Below, in pieces: positions 53,657-62,998 of a stretch of DNA of 64,000 nt; the stretch's first letter is position 1, and each line of letters begins with the position of its first letter. The translations under genes and the position numbers were made by a program. A model generated the notes under the pieces. The model ran no database searches, was not told where the DNA came from, and saw only the letters and a list, made by a program, of their open reading frames with translations. The stretch comes from Halorussus ruber. Lineage in GTDB: Archaea > Halobacteriota > Halobacteria > Halobacteriales > Haladaptataceae. Location: contig NZ_SBIT01000006.1 in NCBI RefSeq assembly GCF_004765785.1, positions 124,001 to 188,000 of the forward strand, read 5' to 3'.

Positions 53657-53908
53657 CTACTCCTCGGCGTAGAGTTCCCGCTGGAGTCGCCGCCGGTAGA
53701 ACTCCACGAGGTGATAGCGCGTCACCAGCACCGCCGCGAAGGTCATCACGACCGCGAAGACGCCGGTTCGCGTGATAGATACCCCGTGGACGTACCCGTT
53801 CCACAGCTGCGCGAAACCCAGCAGCACGGGGACGACGCTGGCGAGGGTCGTCCTGACGGGCAGCTCGCGGTACATCTCCCAAAACGAGACCTCGTCCGTG
53901 ACGGCCAT
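53657..53908 (-). CDS. 83-residue two-TM membrane protein
   Basis: MAVTDEVSFWEMYRELP, then two hydrophobic segments (TLASVVPVLLGFAQLW; GVFAVVMTFAAVLVT) and a basic/acidic tail FYRRRLQRELYAEE. Unknown function; convergent with the peptidase gene. Confidence 0.75.
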   Translation of the reverse strand: MAVTDEVSFWEMYRELPVRTTLASVVPVLLGFAQLWNGYVHGVSITRTGVFAVVMTFAAVLVTRYHLVEFYRRRLQRELYAEE

Positions 53909-54116
53909 TCGGTAATCGCTCCTTGACTCATCCTGCGGCTATCGCCTGATTACCTTTTCGTGTTCGCATTCGGACCGTTTCGTACTCGCGTTCGGACCGC
54001 TCCGGCACCCCTACGCTTTTCGGACAACAAATTACTGCTTTAGGAAATATAATTAATCTCTTAACCTGTATTCCTCATTCCCCGGACGACCGGCGGGTCG
54101 CGTTCGCCGAGCGAAC

Positions 54117-54476
54117 TCACGCGGATTTGACGGCGGACGTGGCGGACTGGCCGTCGCTCCGGGGTTCGTAGACGACGTGGTCGCCGTCGGCCCTGACCTC
54201 GACGCGGCAACCCTGTAGTTCGAAGACGACGCGACCCGTCCGGGTCGGTCCGCCGTCGTCCTCGCGGTCGGCGAACAGGCGATTCAAGGCGTCTGGGTCC
54301 ACGACGTCGTACAGCACGCAGTCGTCGGTCAGCAGTTCGCAGTCGGCGACTTCGGTGACTGCCCTGACGACGGTGGTACTCGTGTCCCAATCGTTCGGTA
54401 CGACCCGGTATGCTGCGCGCCCGTCCCGGTCGAGTGACGGCGCACGCTCCGTGAGGCGCTCGATGTCCCGGTTCAT
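54117..54476 (-). CDS. HalOD1-domain protein
   Basis: A 119-residue protein. TSTTVVRAVTEVADCELL...LYDVVDPDALNRLFADRE...GRVVFELQGCRVEVRADGDHVVY is the haloarchaeal HalOD1 output domain almost end to end, here without an attached receiver. Probably a signalling output module acting in trans. A TATA-like TTTTTATAC at 54531-54539 (minus strand) gives a leader of about 30 bases to the ATG at 54476. Confidence 0.85.
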   Translation of the reverse strand: MNRDIERLTERAPSLDRDGRAAYRVVPNDWDTSTTVVRAVTEVADCELLTDDCVLYDVVDPDALNRLFADREDDGGPTRTGRVVFELQGCRVEVRADGDHVVYEPRSDGQSATSAVKSA

Positions 54477-54639
54477 GATTTGTAGATTCTTCCGACTCCC
54501 GCTTCGTCGTATCACTTCGAGAACATGCACGTATAAAAAATTCACGGTGGTTTTGGGGTAAACTGGGTGGTATCACCGGATAATCTACGGCTGAGTCGGA
54601 TTCCGGTTTCCGAACAGACAGCGAAAGATAGACGGCGGC

Positions 54640-55413
54640 TCACTCCCGGCGGTAGTCGGGTAGCGTGTCGTCCTGCATGACCGCGGTCCGGCCGCCGTCC
54701 ACCAGCAGACTCTCGCCGGTCACGAATCCGGCGTCGTCGCTGGCGAGGAAGGCCACCGCGCCCGCCACGTCCTCGGGGTCGCCGATGCGCCCGACCGGGT
54801 GGATGGAATCGAGGTGACTGCGCTCGTCCTCGGAGAGGTCCTCCTCGGTGCGCTCGACCGCGACCCACCCCGGATTCACGGTGTTGACCCGAATCTCCGG
54901 TCCCAAGTCGAGCGCCATCGCGCGGGTCATCCCGTCTATTCCGGCCTTGACGGCGTTGTACGGGAACATCTCGGGCATCGTGAGTTTCGCGTGGTTCGAG
55001 GAGACGTTGACGATGGCTCCCTCGTCCATGTGTTCGACGGCGTGCTTGGCGGTCAGCCAGTAGGCCCGGAAGTCGGTTTCGAGGACGAGGTCCCAGTCGT
55101 CCATCGTCGCCTCGGTGACCGAGGTGTTCGTCTCGACCCCCGCGTTGTTGACCAGCACGTCGATGCCGCCGAACTCCTCGGCGGTGGCCTCGACCAGCGC
55201 CGCGATGTCCTCGGGTTCGCGCATGTCAGCCTGCACGAAGACGGCCTCTCCGCCCGCCTCGCGGATGCTCTCGACGGTCTCCTCGCCGTCCGCCTTGGTC
55301 CGGCCGGTCACGACGACTGCGGCCCCCTCGCGGGCGAATCGCTCGGCGACGCCCTCGCCGATGCCTCTGGTCGAACCAGTGACCAGAACTGTCTGCCAAT
55401 CGAATCTGTCCAT
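54640..55413 (-). CDS. SDR-family oxidoreductase
   Basis: A 257-residue Rossmann-fold dehydrogenase: TGSTRGIGEGVA (12-20) binds NAD(P), NNAG at 89-92, catalytic Ser138/139 in NVSSN, Tyr152 and Lys156 in YNAVK. R37 and T38 after strand 2 suggest NADP. FabG/glucose-dehydrogenase-like; substrate unknown. Confidence 0.94.
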   Translation of the reverse strand: MDRFDWQTVLVTGSTRGIGEGVAERFAREGAAVVVTGRTKADGEETVESIREAGGEAVFVQADMREPEDIAALVEATAEEFGGIDVLVNNAGVETNTSVTEATMDDWDLVLETDFRAYWLTAKHAVEHMDEGAIVNVSSNHAKLTMPEMFPYNAVKAGIDGMTRAMALDLGPEIRVNTVNPGWVAVERTEEDLSEDERSHLDSIHPVGRIGDPEDVAGAVAFLASDDAGFVTGESLLVDGGRTAVMQDDTLPDYRRE

Positions 55414-55535
55414 AGTTCGACGCTCGTGCGCTCGGGGCTTGAGTTCTGCGCTCGGGGACGGGCTTGCTCGCTTCTCCCTCGATTCACCCCTGATTTCACA
55501 TTCTTGCCGCTTTCGGCCTCGCTTCCTCTCCGGTC

Positions 55536-56474
55536 TCAGTCGCCCGCGGACCGTCGCTCGACCCGCCCGACCGTCGCGTCTGGTTCGACTTCCGCGACGA
55601 CCGCCTCGCCCTCGTGGCCGAATCGGACCTCCGCCCGGTGCGGGTCCTCGGACAGAACCACTGTCTCGAAGGTGTCCAACTCGCCCCACATCTGCGTGGG
55701 GTGGCGGGCCGACACGTCGAAGCCGTGTTCGGCGAAGAAGCCCTGCGCGACCGGGTGGAAAGTCGCCAGCGTCTCGGCCGCCGCGGTCGCCACCGTCTCG
55801 CATCGCCGACACCTGAACTCCACGAGCGAGGTCTGGGGATTCTCTTCGGTCCCGCCGGGAAGTCGAACGAACTCCCCGTCCATCCGGCCCGAGCAGACCC
55901 CGCAGAACCCGTGAAAGAGGCGCGTCATCAGGTGGTGGTACCAGCGAGCGAACGCCTCGGGCAACTCCTCGCGCTCGAACTGGTCGAGCGCGCCCGGCGG
56001 AAAGGAGAACTTCGCGCCCTCGTCGCAGGTCGAACACCAGAAGTTCGCCCGCTCGTCGGCGTACTCGACGACCATCTCGCCGCCGCAGAGGAGGCAGTTC
56101 CACCCGACCGAGACGGGTTCGACGTTCGCCTTCGCGGTGTAGGTGCCAGCGTACATCGCCCCGACGACCTGCTGTCCGGCGTGGGTCAACTCGTATCCGC
56201 CGGTAGTGCTGTCGGCGTCGTCACGACCGCCATCGCCGCCGACCCTGCGGACGAACGACCCCACCAACCTGTCGAGGTGGTAGTTGAAGTTCCCGCTGTC
56301 GGCGACGTCCACCCGGTCGTGGAGTTCGGAGAAGCCGAGCGCCTCGTCGGGCGTCTCGCCGAGTCCTCTGAGAATCTCGACCCGCACCTCGTTGGCGAGC
56401 AACTCGAAGGCCTCCTCGGGCGACTGCTGTTCGACGCTCAGCCCCGATTTCTCGCTCGATGCACCGCCAGTCAT
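55536..56474 (-). CDS. HTH regulator with zinc-binding C-terminal region
   Basis: A 312-residue protein. Residues 20-95 form an ArsR-like winged helix (AFELLANEVRVEILRGLGE; FSELHDRVDVADSGNFNYHLDRLV). The rest has CLLCGG/FWCSTCDEG and FCGVCSGRM/CRRCE cysteine pairs, two probable zinc ribbons, and a beta-rich end. This is a common haloarchaeal regulator type (DUF7351-like). An in-frame upstream ATG at 56525 is possible. Divergent from the ABC exporter pair, which it may control. Confidence 0.85.
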   Translation of the reverse strand: MTGGASSEKSGLSVEQQSPEEAFELLANEVRVEILRGLGETPDEALGFSELHDRVDVADSGNFNYHLDRLVGSFVRRVGGDGGRDDADSTTGGYELTHAGQQVVGAMYAGTYTAKANVEPVSVGWNCLLCGGEMVVEYADERANFWCSTCDEGAKFSFPPGALDQFEREELPEAFARWYHHLMTRLFHGFCGVCSGRMDGEFVRLPGGTEENPQTSLVEFRCRRCETVATAAAETLATFHPVAQGFFAEHGFDVSARHPTQMWGELDTFETVVLSEDPHRAEVRFGHEGEAVVAEVEPDATVGRVERRSAGD

Positions 56475-56606
56475 GTGTCCGTCGTCGGCGCGGGGTGTGA
56501 TGGGTGTTGTGGTGTGGGCTGACACGACGCCGCACAGAATGTAAGGAAGCTCACAGTAATGCGTTGCAGATTACACTTATGCCGGTCTCGTCTGAATCCG
56601 AACACG

Positions 56607-58661
56607 ATGACCGACGCGGACGCGACTCGAATCGACTCGGATGGCTCTCCCGAATCGCGCACTCCTCAGTCGCCCATTCCCCAGTCGCCGGTACGCTATC
56701 TCCTCCGCCGATTCGCTGGCAGACGCTGGCCGACGTTTGCTGGCGCGCTCGGCCTGCTTCTGTTCGGCCTCGCTCTCCAGCGCATCCCCGCCCTCTTCAT
56801 CGGCGTCGCGCTCGACGCCCTTCTGCTCGACAGTCAGACCTACGCGCTCCCCGGAATCCCCGCCGACTGGATTCCGGCGACTCGGACCGGACAGGCCGCG
56901 CTGACGATTTGCGTCCTCGGGGTCGCCATCGCCGCCGAGAGCGCCGCGAAGTGGTACGGCCGACTCGTCTACGAGGAGGCCAGCCTCCGAACCCTCCACG
57001 AAATCCGGACCACGGCCTACGAGACCGCAACCGCGCTCTCGATGCGCTTCTACGACGCCGAGGAGACCGGCGACGTGCTTTCCATCCTGAACGACGACGT
57101 GGACAACCTCGGAGACCTCTTCGACGGGGTTCGGGACGGGGTCCTCTACGGCGGGGAAATCCTCACCGCGTTCGCGTTCATGCTCCTGCTGAACTGGAAC
57201 CTCGCGGTCGTCCTGATGCTCCTCCCGGTCCTCATCGCTGCGACCGGCCGGGTGTACGCCGGACTGCTGGAACCCCGCCACGACGAGGTCCGGGCGAGCG
57301 TCGGCACCGTCAACGGTCGCCTGCGGGACGCCGTCGAGGGTCTGAGTACCGTCAAGGCGTTCACCCGAGAGGAGCGAGAGCGAGAGCGCGTGGCCGACGC
57401 TTCCGCCGAGTACAAGTCCGCGATGTGGTCCACGCTCCGCCTCCGGGCCGTCTACAACCGAGTTTCGTGGCTTCTGGCGGCGGTGGGCATCTGGGGGCTG
57501 TTCTCGCTCGGCGCGTACTGGATTCTGGAGGGGCCGCCCCTCTTCTTCACGCAGGAACTGTCCGCGGGGACGCTCCTGACGTTCATCCTCTACACGTTCT
57601 CGTTCCTCGACCCGACGCGCCGCCTCGCGGTGGACGTCATCAACAAGTTCGAGAGCGCCCGAGCGTCGAGCAAGCGAGTGGTCTCGCTGTTCCGGAGCGA
57701 CCAGCGACTCGCGGAGGCCGAGGACGCCCCCGAGTTGGACGTGACCGAGGGCCGGGTCGAGTACGACGCGGTCTCGTTCTCGTATCCCTCGGCGGACGAA
57801 TCGACTGTCGAAAATGTATCCTTCGCCGCCGAGTCCGGCGAGTTCGTCGGCCTCGTCGGTTCGACCGGCGCGGGGAAATCGACTCTCACCAGACTCCTCT
57901 TCCGGTTCTACGACCCCGACTCGGGGGCCATCCGAATCGACGGCCGAGACGTGGCCGAGGTGAGCGTCGAGAGCCTGCGGAACCGAATCGGCTACGTGAG
58001 CCAAGACCCCTTCCTCTTCCACGGGACGGTCCGCGAGAACGTCGCCTACGCGAACCCGGAGGTCTCCCGCGAGGCGGTCGTCACCGCCGCGAAACAGGCC
58101 GGTGCCCACGAGTTCGTCACGGAACTGGAGGAGGGGTACGACACCCAGATAGGCGAACGCGGCGCGACCCTCTCGGGCGGCCAGCGCCAGCGCCTCGCCA
58201 TCGCTCGGGCGCTGGTCGGCGACCCGCCGATACTGGTGCTGGACGAGGCGACCAGCCACGTGGACAACGAGACCGAGGCCGAAATCCAGCGGAGCCTGCT
58301 GGAGATGGCGGGCGACCGGACCGTCTTCGCCATCGCCCACCGCCTCTCGACTGTCCGGGACGCCGACCGGATTCTGGTGCTGGACGACGGCCGACTGGTC
58401 GAGGAGGGAACCCACGACGAACTCCTCGCCGAGGACGGGACCTACGCGAGACTCTGGCGCATCCAGACCGGGGAGGTCGCCGCCGGGGACGGGTCGGTTG
58501 CAGCCGATTCGTCCGCGGACGAATCGGCCGCCGATAAGTCGGCCGCCGATAAGTCGGCCGCCGATAAGTCGGCCGCCGATAAGTCGGCCGCCGATAAGTC
58601 GGCCGCCGATAAGTCGGCCGCCGACGAGTCGCCTGCCGGTGAATCGGAGGTGACGCGATGA
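56607..58661 (+). CDS. ABC exporter half-transporter with SAADK repeat tail
   Basis: A 684-residue type IV exporter: six-TM domain (to about residue 380), then the ATPase with Walker A GSTGAGKST (about 418), signature LSGGQRQRLAIARAL and Walker B ILVLDEATSHVD (catalytic Glu present). A low-complexity tail holds SAADK repeats (residues 640-674). It overlaps the next gene by four bases (ATGA), so the two probably form a heterodimer. Substrate unknown: lipid, peptide or drug. Confidence 0.93.
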   Translation: MTDADATRIDSDGSPESRTPQSPIPQSPVRYLLRRFAGRRWPTFAGALGLLLFGLALQRIPALFIGVALDALLLDSQTYALPGIPADWIPATRTGQAALTICVLGVAIAAESAAKWYGRLVYEEASLRTLHEIRTTAYETATALSMRFYDAEETGDVLSILNDDVDNLGDLFDGVRDGVLYGGEILTAFAFMLLLNWNLAVVLMLLPVLIAATGRVYAGLLEPRHDEVRASVGTVNGRLRDAVEGLSTVKAFTREERERERVADASAEYKSAMWSTLRLRAVYNRVSWLLAAVGIWGLFSLGAYWILEGPPLFFTQELSAGTLLTFILYTFSFLDPTRRLAVDVINKFESARASSKRVVSLFRSDQRLAEAEDAPELDVTEGRVEYDAVSFSYPSADESTVENVSFAAESGEFVGLVGSTGAGKSTLTRLLFRFYDPDSGAIRIDGRDVAEVSVESLRNRIGYVSQDPFLFHGTVRENVAYANPEVSREAVVTAAKQAGAHEFVTELEEGYDTQIGERGATLSGGQRQRLAIARALVGDPPILVLDEATSHVDNETEAEIQRSLLEMAGDRTVFAIAHRLSTVRDADRILVLDDGRLVEEGTHDELLAEDGTYARLWRIQTGEVAAGDGSVAADSSADESAADKSAADKSAADKSAADKSAADKSAADKSAADESPAGESEVTR
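58524..58628 (+). repeat. 15-bp in-frame tandem repeats, seven units
   Basis: Six identical TCGGCCGCCGATAAG units and a final variant ending GACGAG, encoding six SAADK and one SAADE at the tail of the first exporter protein. Confidence 0.95.
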
Positions 58662-60532
58662 CCGACGAAACGCTCGGCGAACTGTCGGACCGAGAGTATC
58701 CTCTCCTCGCGCTGGTCCGGCGGCACGGCCGGTCGGGCGCTCACTACCTGTCGATTGCGGTGGCTTGCGAGGTCATCTCGACCTTCCTCAGCTTCGCGGA
58801 CGTGTTCCTCATCGGCCTCGGCATCGACGCGCTGTTCAACGACGAACCGTTCGCGGTGCCCCTCCTCCCGCAGGCGTGGATTCCGACCGAACCGCTCGAT
58901 TTGCTGGTGTTCGTCACCGGCCTGCTGGTCGGGCTGAACCTGCTGACGAACCTGCTGGCGTTCGTCTCGGAGTACGGCTTCGCGGTCTTCACACAGCGAT
59001 TCCTCCACGAGGTCCGGGTCGGCGAGTTCGACGCGGTCCAACGACTCGATTTGGGCTTCTTCGACGGGAGTCGGACGGGCAACGTCATCAGCGTGCTGAA
59101 CGACGACGTGAACACGCTCGACACGTTCTTCAACGTCATCGTCGGCGCGGCGCTCTGGATTAGCGTCACGCTGGGCAGCGCGCTGGTCTACATGACCGCG
59201 CTGAACTGGCAACTCGCGCTGGTGGTCCTGCTCTCGGCCCCCATCATCGCCGGACTCAACCGCTGGTTCTCGGGCGTACTCGAACCGCTCAAGGACGCGG
59301 TCCGCGAGGAGCGCGGCGCGCTGAACGCCCGCCTCGAAACCAACATCAGCGGCATCGACGTAGTCAAGTCGTTCACCGCCGAGGAGTACGAGCGAAATCG
59401 GGTCGCCGACTCGTCGCTCGACGTCTTCGAGTCGCGGCTGGCGAGCCGCCGGACCTCGGTCCGCCAGTCGCCGCTGAACCGGCTGGTCGTCGGCGCGTGG
59501 CTCCTCCTGACGCTCGCGGTCGGCATCTACTGGATTACGGTCGAACCGCCGCTGTTTTTCGCCGGGACGCTAACCGCCGGGCAACTCGTGCCCTTCCTGT
59601 TCTACTTGGAACGGCTCACGCTCCCGCTGAAGCACCTGAGCGGCGTCATCGACCACTACAAGTCCTCGAAGGCCGCCGCCAAGCGAATCGACGGGCTGAC
59701 CAACGCCGGAAAGTCGCTCGGAGCCAGCGACGGGACCGATGGAGACGCCGACCCGGACGCCGCCCCGGACCTCGAACTCGACGGCGGTCGCGTCGAGTTC
59801 GAGCGCGTCGAGTTCAGCTACCCCGACAGCGAGCGCCGGGTCTTCGACGGCCTCGACTTCGCTGTCGAACCGGGCGAGACGATTGGCCTCGTGGGTTCGA
59901 CCGGCGCGGGGAAATCGACCCTCGTGAAGCTCCTCTTGCGGTTCTACGACGTAGACTCGGGCGCGGTCCGGGTGGACGGGCAGGACGTGCGCGAGGTCTC
60001 GACCGAGAGTCTGCGCGACGCCATCGGGTACGTGAATCAGGAGGCCTTCCTCTTCGACGGGACGGTCCGCGAGAACATCGCCTACGGAGCGCCCGAGGCC
60101 ACCGACGAGCGCGTCGAGGAGGCCGCCAGAATCGCTGGCGTGCACCGGTTCGTCACCGACTTGCCGGAGGGCTACGACACACGAGTCGGCGAGCGCGGCA
60201 CCAGTCTCTCGGGCGGTCAGCGCCAGCGCCTCGCCATCGCTCGGGCCGTCGTCGGCGACCCGCCGATGCTGATACTGGACGAGGCGACCAGCCACGTGGA
60301 CAACGAGACGGAACTGGTCCTGCAGGAGAATCTGGACGAACTGACCGCCGACCGGACGACGTTCGTCGTCGCCCACCGCCTCTCGACGGTCCGGGACGCC
60401 GACCAGATTCTGGTGCTGGACGACGGCGAGGTGGTCGAGCGCGGGACTCACGAAGAGCTTCTGAATCGAGATGGGCGGTACGCCAAGTTGTGGCGGATTC
60501 AGGTCGGGGAGGTGGAGGGACTTCGGGTATAA
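58658..60532 (+). CDS. ABC exporter half-transporter, second of a pair
   Basis: A 624-residue exporter homologous to its neighbour along the whole length: six TM segments, Walker A GSTGAGKST (about 412), signature LSGGQRQRLAIARAV, Walker B MLILDEATSHVD. Both partners have complete catalytic motifs, unlike asymmetric heterodimers with one degenerate site. Start ATG overlaps the preceding stop. Confidence 0.94.
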   Translation: MTDETLGELSDREYPLLALVRRHGRSGAHYLSIAVACEVISTFLSFADVFLIGLGIDALFNDEPFAVPLLPQAWIPTEPLDLLVFVTGLLVGLNLLTNLLAFVSEYGFAVFTQRFLHEVRVGEFDAVQRLDLGFFDGSRTGNVISVLNDDVNTLDTFFNVIVGAALWISVTLGSALVYMTALNWQLALVVLLSAPIIAGLNRWFSGVLEPLKDAVREERGALNARLETNISGIDVVKSFTAEEYERNRVADSSLDVFESRLASRRTSVRQSPLNRLVVGAWLLLTLAVGIYWITVEPPLFFAGTLTAGQLVPFLFYLERLTLPLKHLSGVIDHYKSSKAAAKRIDGLTNAGKSLGASDGTDGDADPDAAPDLELDGGRVEFERVEFSYPDSERRVFDGLDFAVEPGETIGLVGSTGAGKSTLVKLLLRFYDVDSGAVRVDGQDVREVSTESLRDAIGYVNQEAFLFDGTVRENIAYGAPEATDERVEEAARIAGVHRFVTDLPEGYDTRVGERGTSLSGGQRQRLAIARAVVGDPPMLILDEATSHVDNETELVLQENLDELTADRTTFVVAHRLSTVRDADQILVLDDGEVVERGTHEELLNRDGRYAKLWRIQVGEVEGLRV

Positions 60533-60598
60533 AAGGAAATCGTACCCTCTTAGAACGAACCGCTTGTTGATTCGTCTCTATGTTTGGTTTAACAAGCT

Positions 60599-61498
60599 TT
60601 AGACAGCTCGGGGAACATCTGCTTCCTTAATTTCATCTGAAGAAATACCGTATTCTTCACGTAGAGCTATTTTCCTCGATAAAAGTCTCTGTTTCAACTC
60701 TCTCGTCATTTCCTGAATTTCTGCCTCTTTTTCTCTCAACTGTTCATAATCGGCTCCTGCTTCTTCGTGAAGTATCTTGATGAAGTCATCACGATGATTT
60801 TCCCAAACTTCGTAATCTGCGTGGGACTCACCGTAAGAGTCGGTTTCTTTCAAAATCGCATTCAAAAGAGGGTCAATGTCGGGAGTTTCCTCTTCTCGAT
60901 TCCTAATTCCGTTTTTCTGGATGTACTCCGTAATTGGAGTTCGGATTTTATCTTCAATTTCATTAGATATTCCTATGGCTTCCTCAATCGTCTCTTCTCG
61001 TCTTTGAATTAATTCCCAAATATCAGGTGCTTCCTCTCGGAACCGTTTTATTGCGGTGATATCCTGTTCTTCGTCTCTCCAATATCGATGGTATACCGAT
61101 CTGGGAAGTCTATCTGAAAGCGGAGCGGAAGATTTCTTCAGATAATGCCAATCAATGTCTCGATCTTTTTGTTCGAGACCCTCTATGTCTGACTCTATAG
61201 TTTCAATCGCAGGTTGAACGAAGTTTTGTAACTCATCAACGACAATTGGTTTTTCACGTTCTTTCCGTAAGTCATCTACCTCCCGCTCATTCTGCCAGAG
61301 ACTAAGAAATGTGCCAGCCGCCAAGAAGAGTGTACCTAAACCACTAAGAGCCCCAAGAGTCACTCGGGCCTCAGCAGAGTCTAAAATTCCTGATAAATAC
61401 AGGTAGAGTAAAATCACGACTGCTAGTACTAAGAGCAGGGTCAGTCCAAGACCTCCGGCGTAAATTGGGTCTCTAATCCGTTGCCATTTCAAATCCAT
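60599..61498 (-). CDS. Two-TM coiled-coil protein from AT-rich DNA
   Basis: A 299-residue protein with two TM segments near the N-terminus (LTLLLVLAVVILLYLYL and LSGLGTLFLAAGTFLSLW) and a long charged helical region, Glu/Lys/Arg-rich, to the C-terminus. Codon use is AT-rich (many AAA, GAA, AAT, TTT), quite unlike the neighbours, and the flanking 190 bases upstream are even richer in A+T. It suggests acquisition from another replicon or host. Function unknown; similar layout occurs in defence-linked and phage-linked membrane proteins, but nothing here proves that. Confidence 0.82.
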   Translation of the reverse strand: MDLKWQRIRDPIYAGGLGLTLLLVLAVVILLYLYLSGILDSAEARVTLGALSGLGTLFLAAGTFLSLWQNEREVDDLRKEREKPIVVDELQNFVQPAIETIESDIEGLEQKDRDIDWHYLKKSSAPLSDRLPRSVYHRYWRDEEQDITAIKRFREEAPDIWELIQRREETIEEAIGISNEIEDKIRTPITEYIQKNGIRNREEETPDIDPLLNAILKETDSYGESHADYEVWENHRDDFIKILHEEAGADYEQLREKEAEIQEMTRELKQRLLSRKIALREEYGISSDEIKEADVPRAV

Positions 61499-61691
61499 TG
61501 TGATTAGCAGGTTTAGCTTTCCCTGCTTAACTAATGTGCTATTTTGTGAGCCTCTTCCCGCTAATAAATATCAATATTCAATAAAATATATATTTATATT
61601 TATATACTTCTATTTCCAATGAAAACACAAAAATACCTCTTGTGTTCCCGAACCCGCCACCTACAAATACCGATAACCAATCTCTCGAACC
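61499..61691. other. Very AT-rich intergenic stretch
   Basis: Contains a run of ATATATTTATATTTATATAC (61587-61606) between the divergent AT-rich gene and the oxidoreductase gene. It holds the promoters of both; ACAAATACCG near 61664 fits the plus-strand gene. Confidence 0.5.
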
Positions 61692-62651
61692 ATGTACGAC
61701 GCGGGCATCGTCGGCTGTGGGGTCATCGGAAACCGACTCGCCGAATCGTTCGCCGACCACGAGGAGACCGCCGTCAGCGCGGCGTGCGACGTAGACGAAG
61801 CGAAACTGAGCGACTTCGCCGAGGAGTACGACTGCGAGGCGTACACCGACTACCGGAATCTCGTGCAGGACGAGACTATCGACATCGTCTACGTCGGCGT
61901 CCCGCCCACGCACCACCCGGAAATCGTCACCGCGGCGCTCGATGCTGGCAAGCACGTCCTCTGCGAGAAACCCATCGCCGAGACGGCCGAGCGCGGCCGG
62001 GAGATGGTCGAGGCCGCCCAATCGAGCGACCGAGTGACCGCTATCAACCTGCCCTTCCGCTACACGCCGGGGTTCGTGGAGATGCGCGAGCGCATCGCCG
62101 AGGGCGACATCGGCGACCCCAAGCGCGTCACGCTCGACTTCCGATTCCCGCGCTGGCCCCGCGAGTGGCAGGACGTCGAGTGGCTGACCTCCCGCGAGCA
62201 GGGCGGGCCGCTCCGCGAGGTCGGCACCCACTTCCTGTTCGGCGTGCAGGAGATTTTCGGCCCGATAGAGACTGTGAGCGCCCGCGTCTCCTACCGCGGC
62301 CCCGACCTGTACGAGGAGTCCGTCGCGGGTCACTTCTCGGTCGGTGGACTATCCGGCACTATCGACCTCGTGACCGACCACGAGCAGGAAGAAGAGAACT
62401 CGATTACCGTCCTCGGGTCGGAATCGAAACTGTCGCTGCTGGAGTGGTACCGACTGGTCGAGAACCGCGGCGAGGACGACGAGGCGGTGCTGAACGAGAC
62501 CAGAGAGCAGACCACGCTCACACTCATCGACGAGTTCGTCGGCGAACTCGACGGTGAGGGCGGGGATTTGGTCTCTTTCGAAGAGGCGAATCGGGTCCAG
62601 CGCGTGCTGGACGCGATTTTCGCGTCGGAGGGCGAGACGCTGAGGATTTGA
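61692..62651 (+). CDS. Gfo/Idh/MocA-family oxidoreductase
   Basis: A 319-residue NAD(P)-dependent dehydrogenase: Rossmann motif GIVGCGVIGNRLAESF, the family's CEKPIAE motif (catalytic Lys) near residue 98, and a C-terminal alpha/beta domain with GGPLREVGTHFLFGVQ. Acts on sugars or polyols. It is close to the galactonate dehydratase gene on the other strand, so a role in sugar oxidation is likely. Confidence 0.93.
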   Translation: MYDAGIVGCGVIGNRLAESFADHEETAVSAACDVDEAKLSDFAEEYDCEAYTDYRNLVQDETIDIVYVGVPPTHHPEIVTAALDAGKHVLCEKPIAETAERGREMVEAAQSSDRVTAINLPFRYTPGFVEMRERIAEGDIGDPKRVTLDFRFPRWPREWQDVEWLTSREQGGPLREVGTHFLFGVQEIFGPIETVSARVSYRGPDLYEESVAGHFSVGGLSGTIDLVTDHEQEEENSITVLGSESKLSLLEWYRLVENRGEDDEAVLNETREQTTLTLIDEFVGELDGEGGDLVSFEEANRVQRVLDAIFASEGETLRI

Positions 62652-62658
62652 CGGCAGT

Positions 62659-62997
62659 TCACTCCTTCGCCAGAATCATCGCCTCGTCCTCGCCTGCTTC
62701 GTCCCCGACGCTCGCCGCGAACTGCGATTCGTGAATCTCCTTCAGCCTCTTCAACTCGTCCTCGCTCAAGCCCATTCGCTCGCCGAACTCGTCCCAGACG
62801 TGCCCCCGGACCGAGAGGTAGTACGCCGTCTCGTCTTGGGTCACGAGGGGGTCCCGATGGAACTGCGTCCGGTACTCGTAGACCAGCCCATCGACTCCCG
62901 TGCCTTCCCAGTCTCGGGCCGCCTCCTGATGGCGCTCCACGAGGGCGCGGTCGTCCTCGCCTTCCACGTCCGGAAACGCCGCGAGGAGGGCCGCCAT
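62659..62997 (-). CDS. 112-residue protein in the galactonate dehydratase operon
   Basis: MAALLAAFPDVEGEDDRALV starts one base after the stop of the dehydratase gene region, so it is the next gene of that operon. Helical, acidic, with YEYRTQFHRDPLVTQDETAYYL and HVWDEFGERMGLSEDELKRL. Family not recognised; perhaps an accessory protein of sugar-acid breakdown. Confidence 0.75.
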   Translation of the reverse strand: MAALLAAFPDVEGEDDRALVERHQEAARDWEGTGVDGLVYEYRTQFHRDPLVTQDETAYYLSVRGHVWDEFGERMGLSEDELKRLKEIHESQFAASVGDEAGEDEAMILAKE

Positions 62998-62998
62998 C

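Noticed and set aside
56577-58415. Long minus-strand frames over the ABC exporter
   Set aside because: Antisense shadow of a gene with clear Walker motifs; the translation resembles no protein family.
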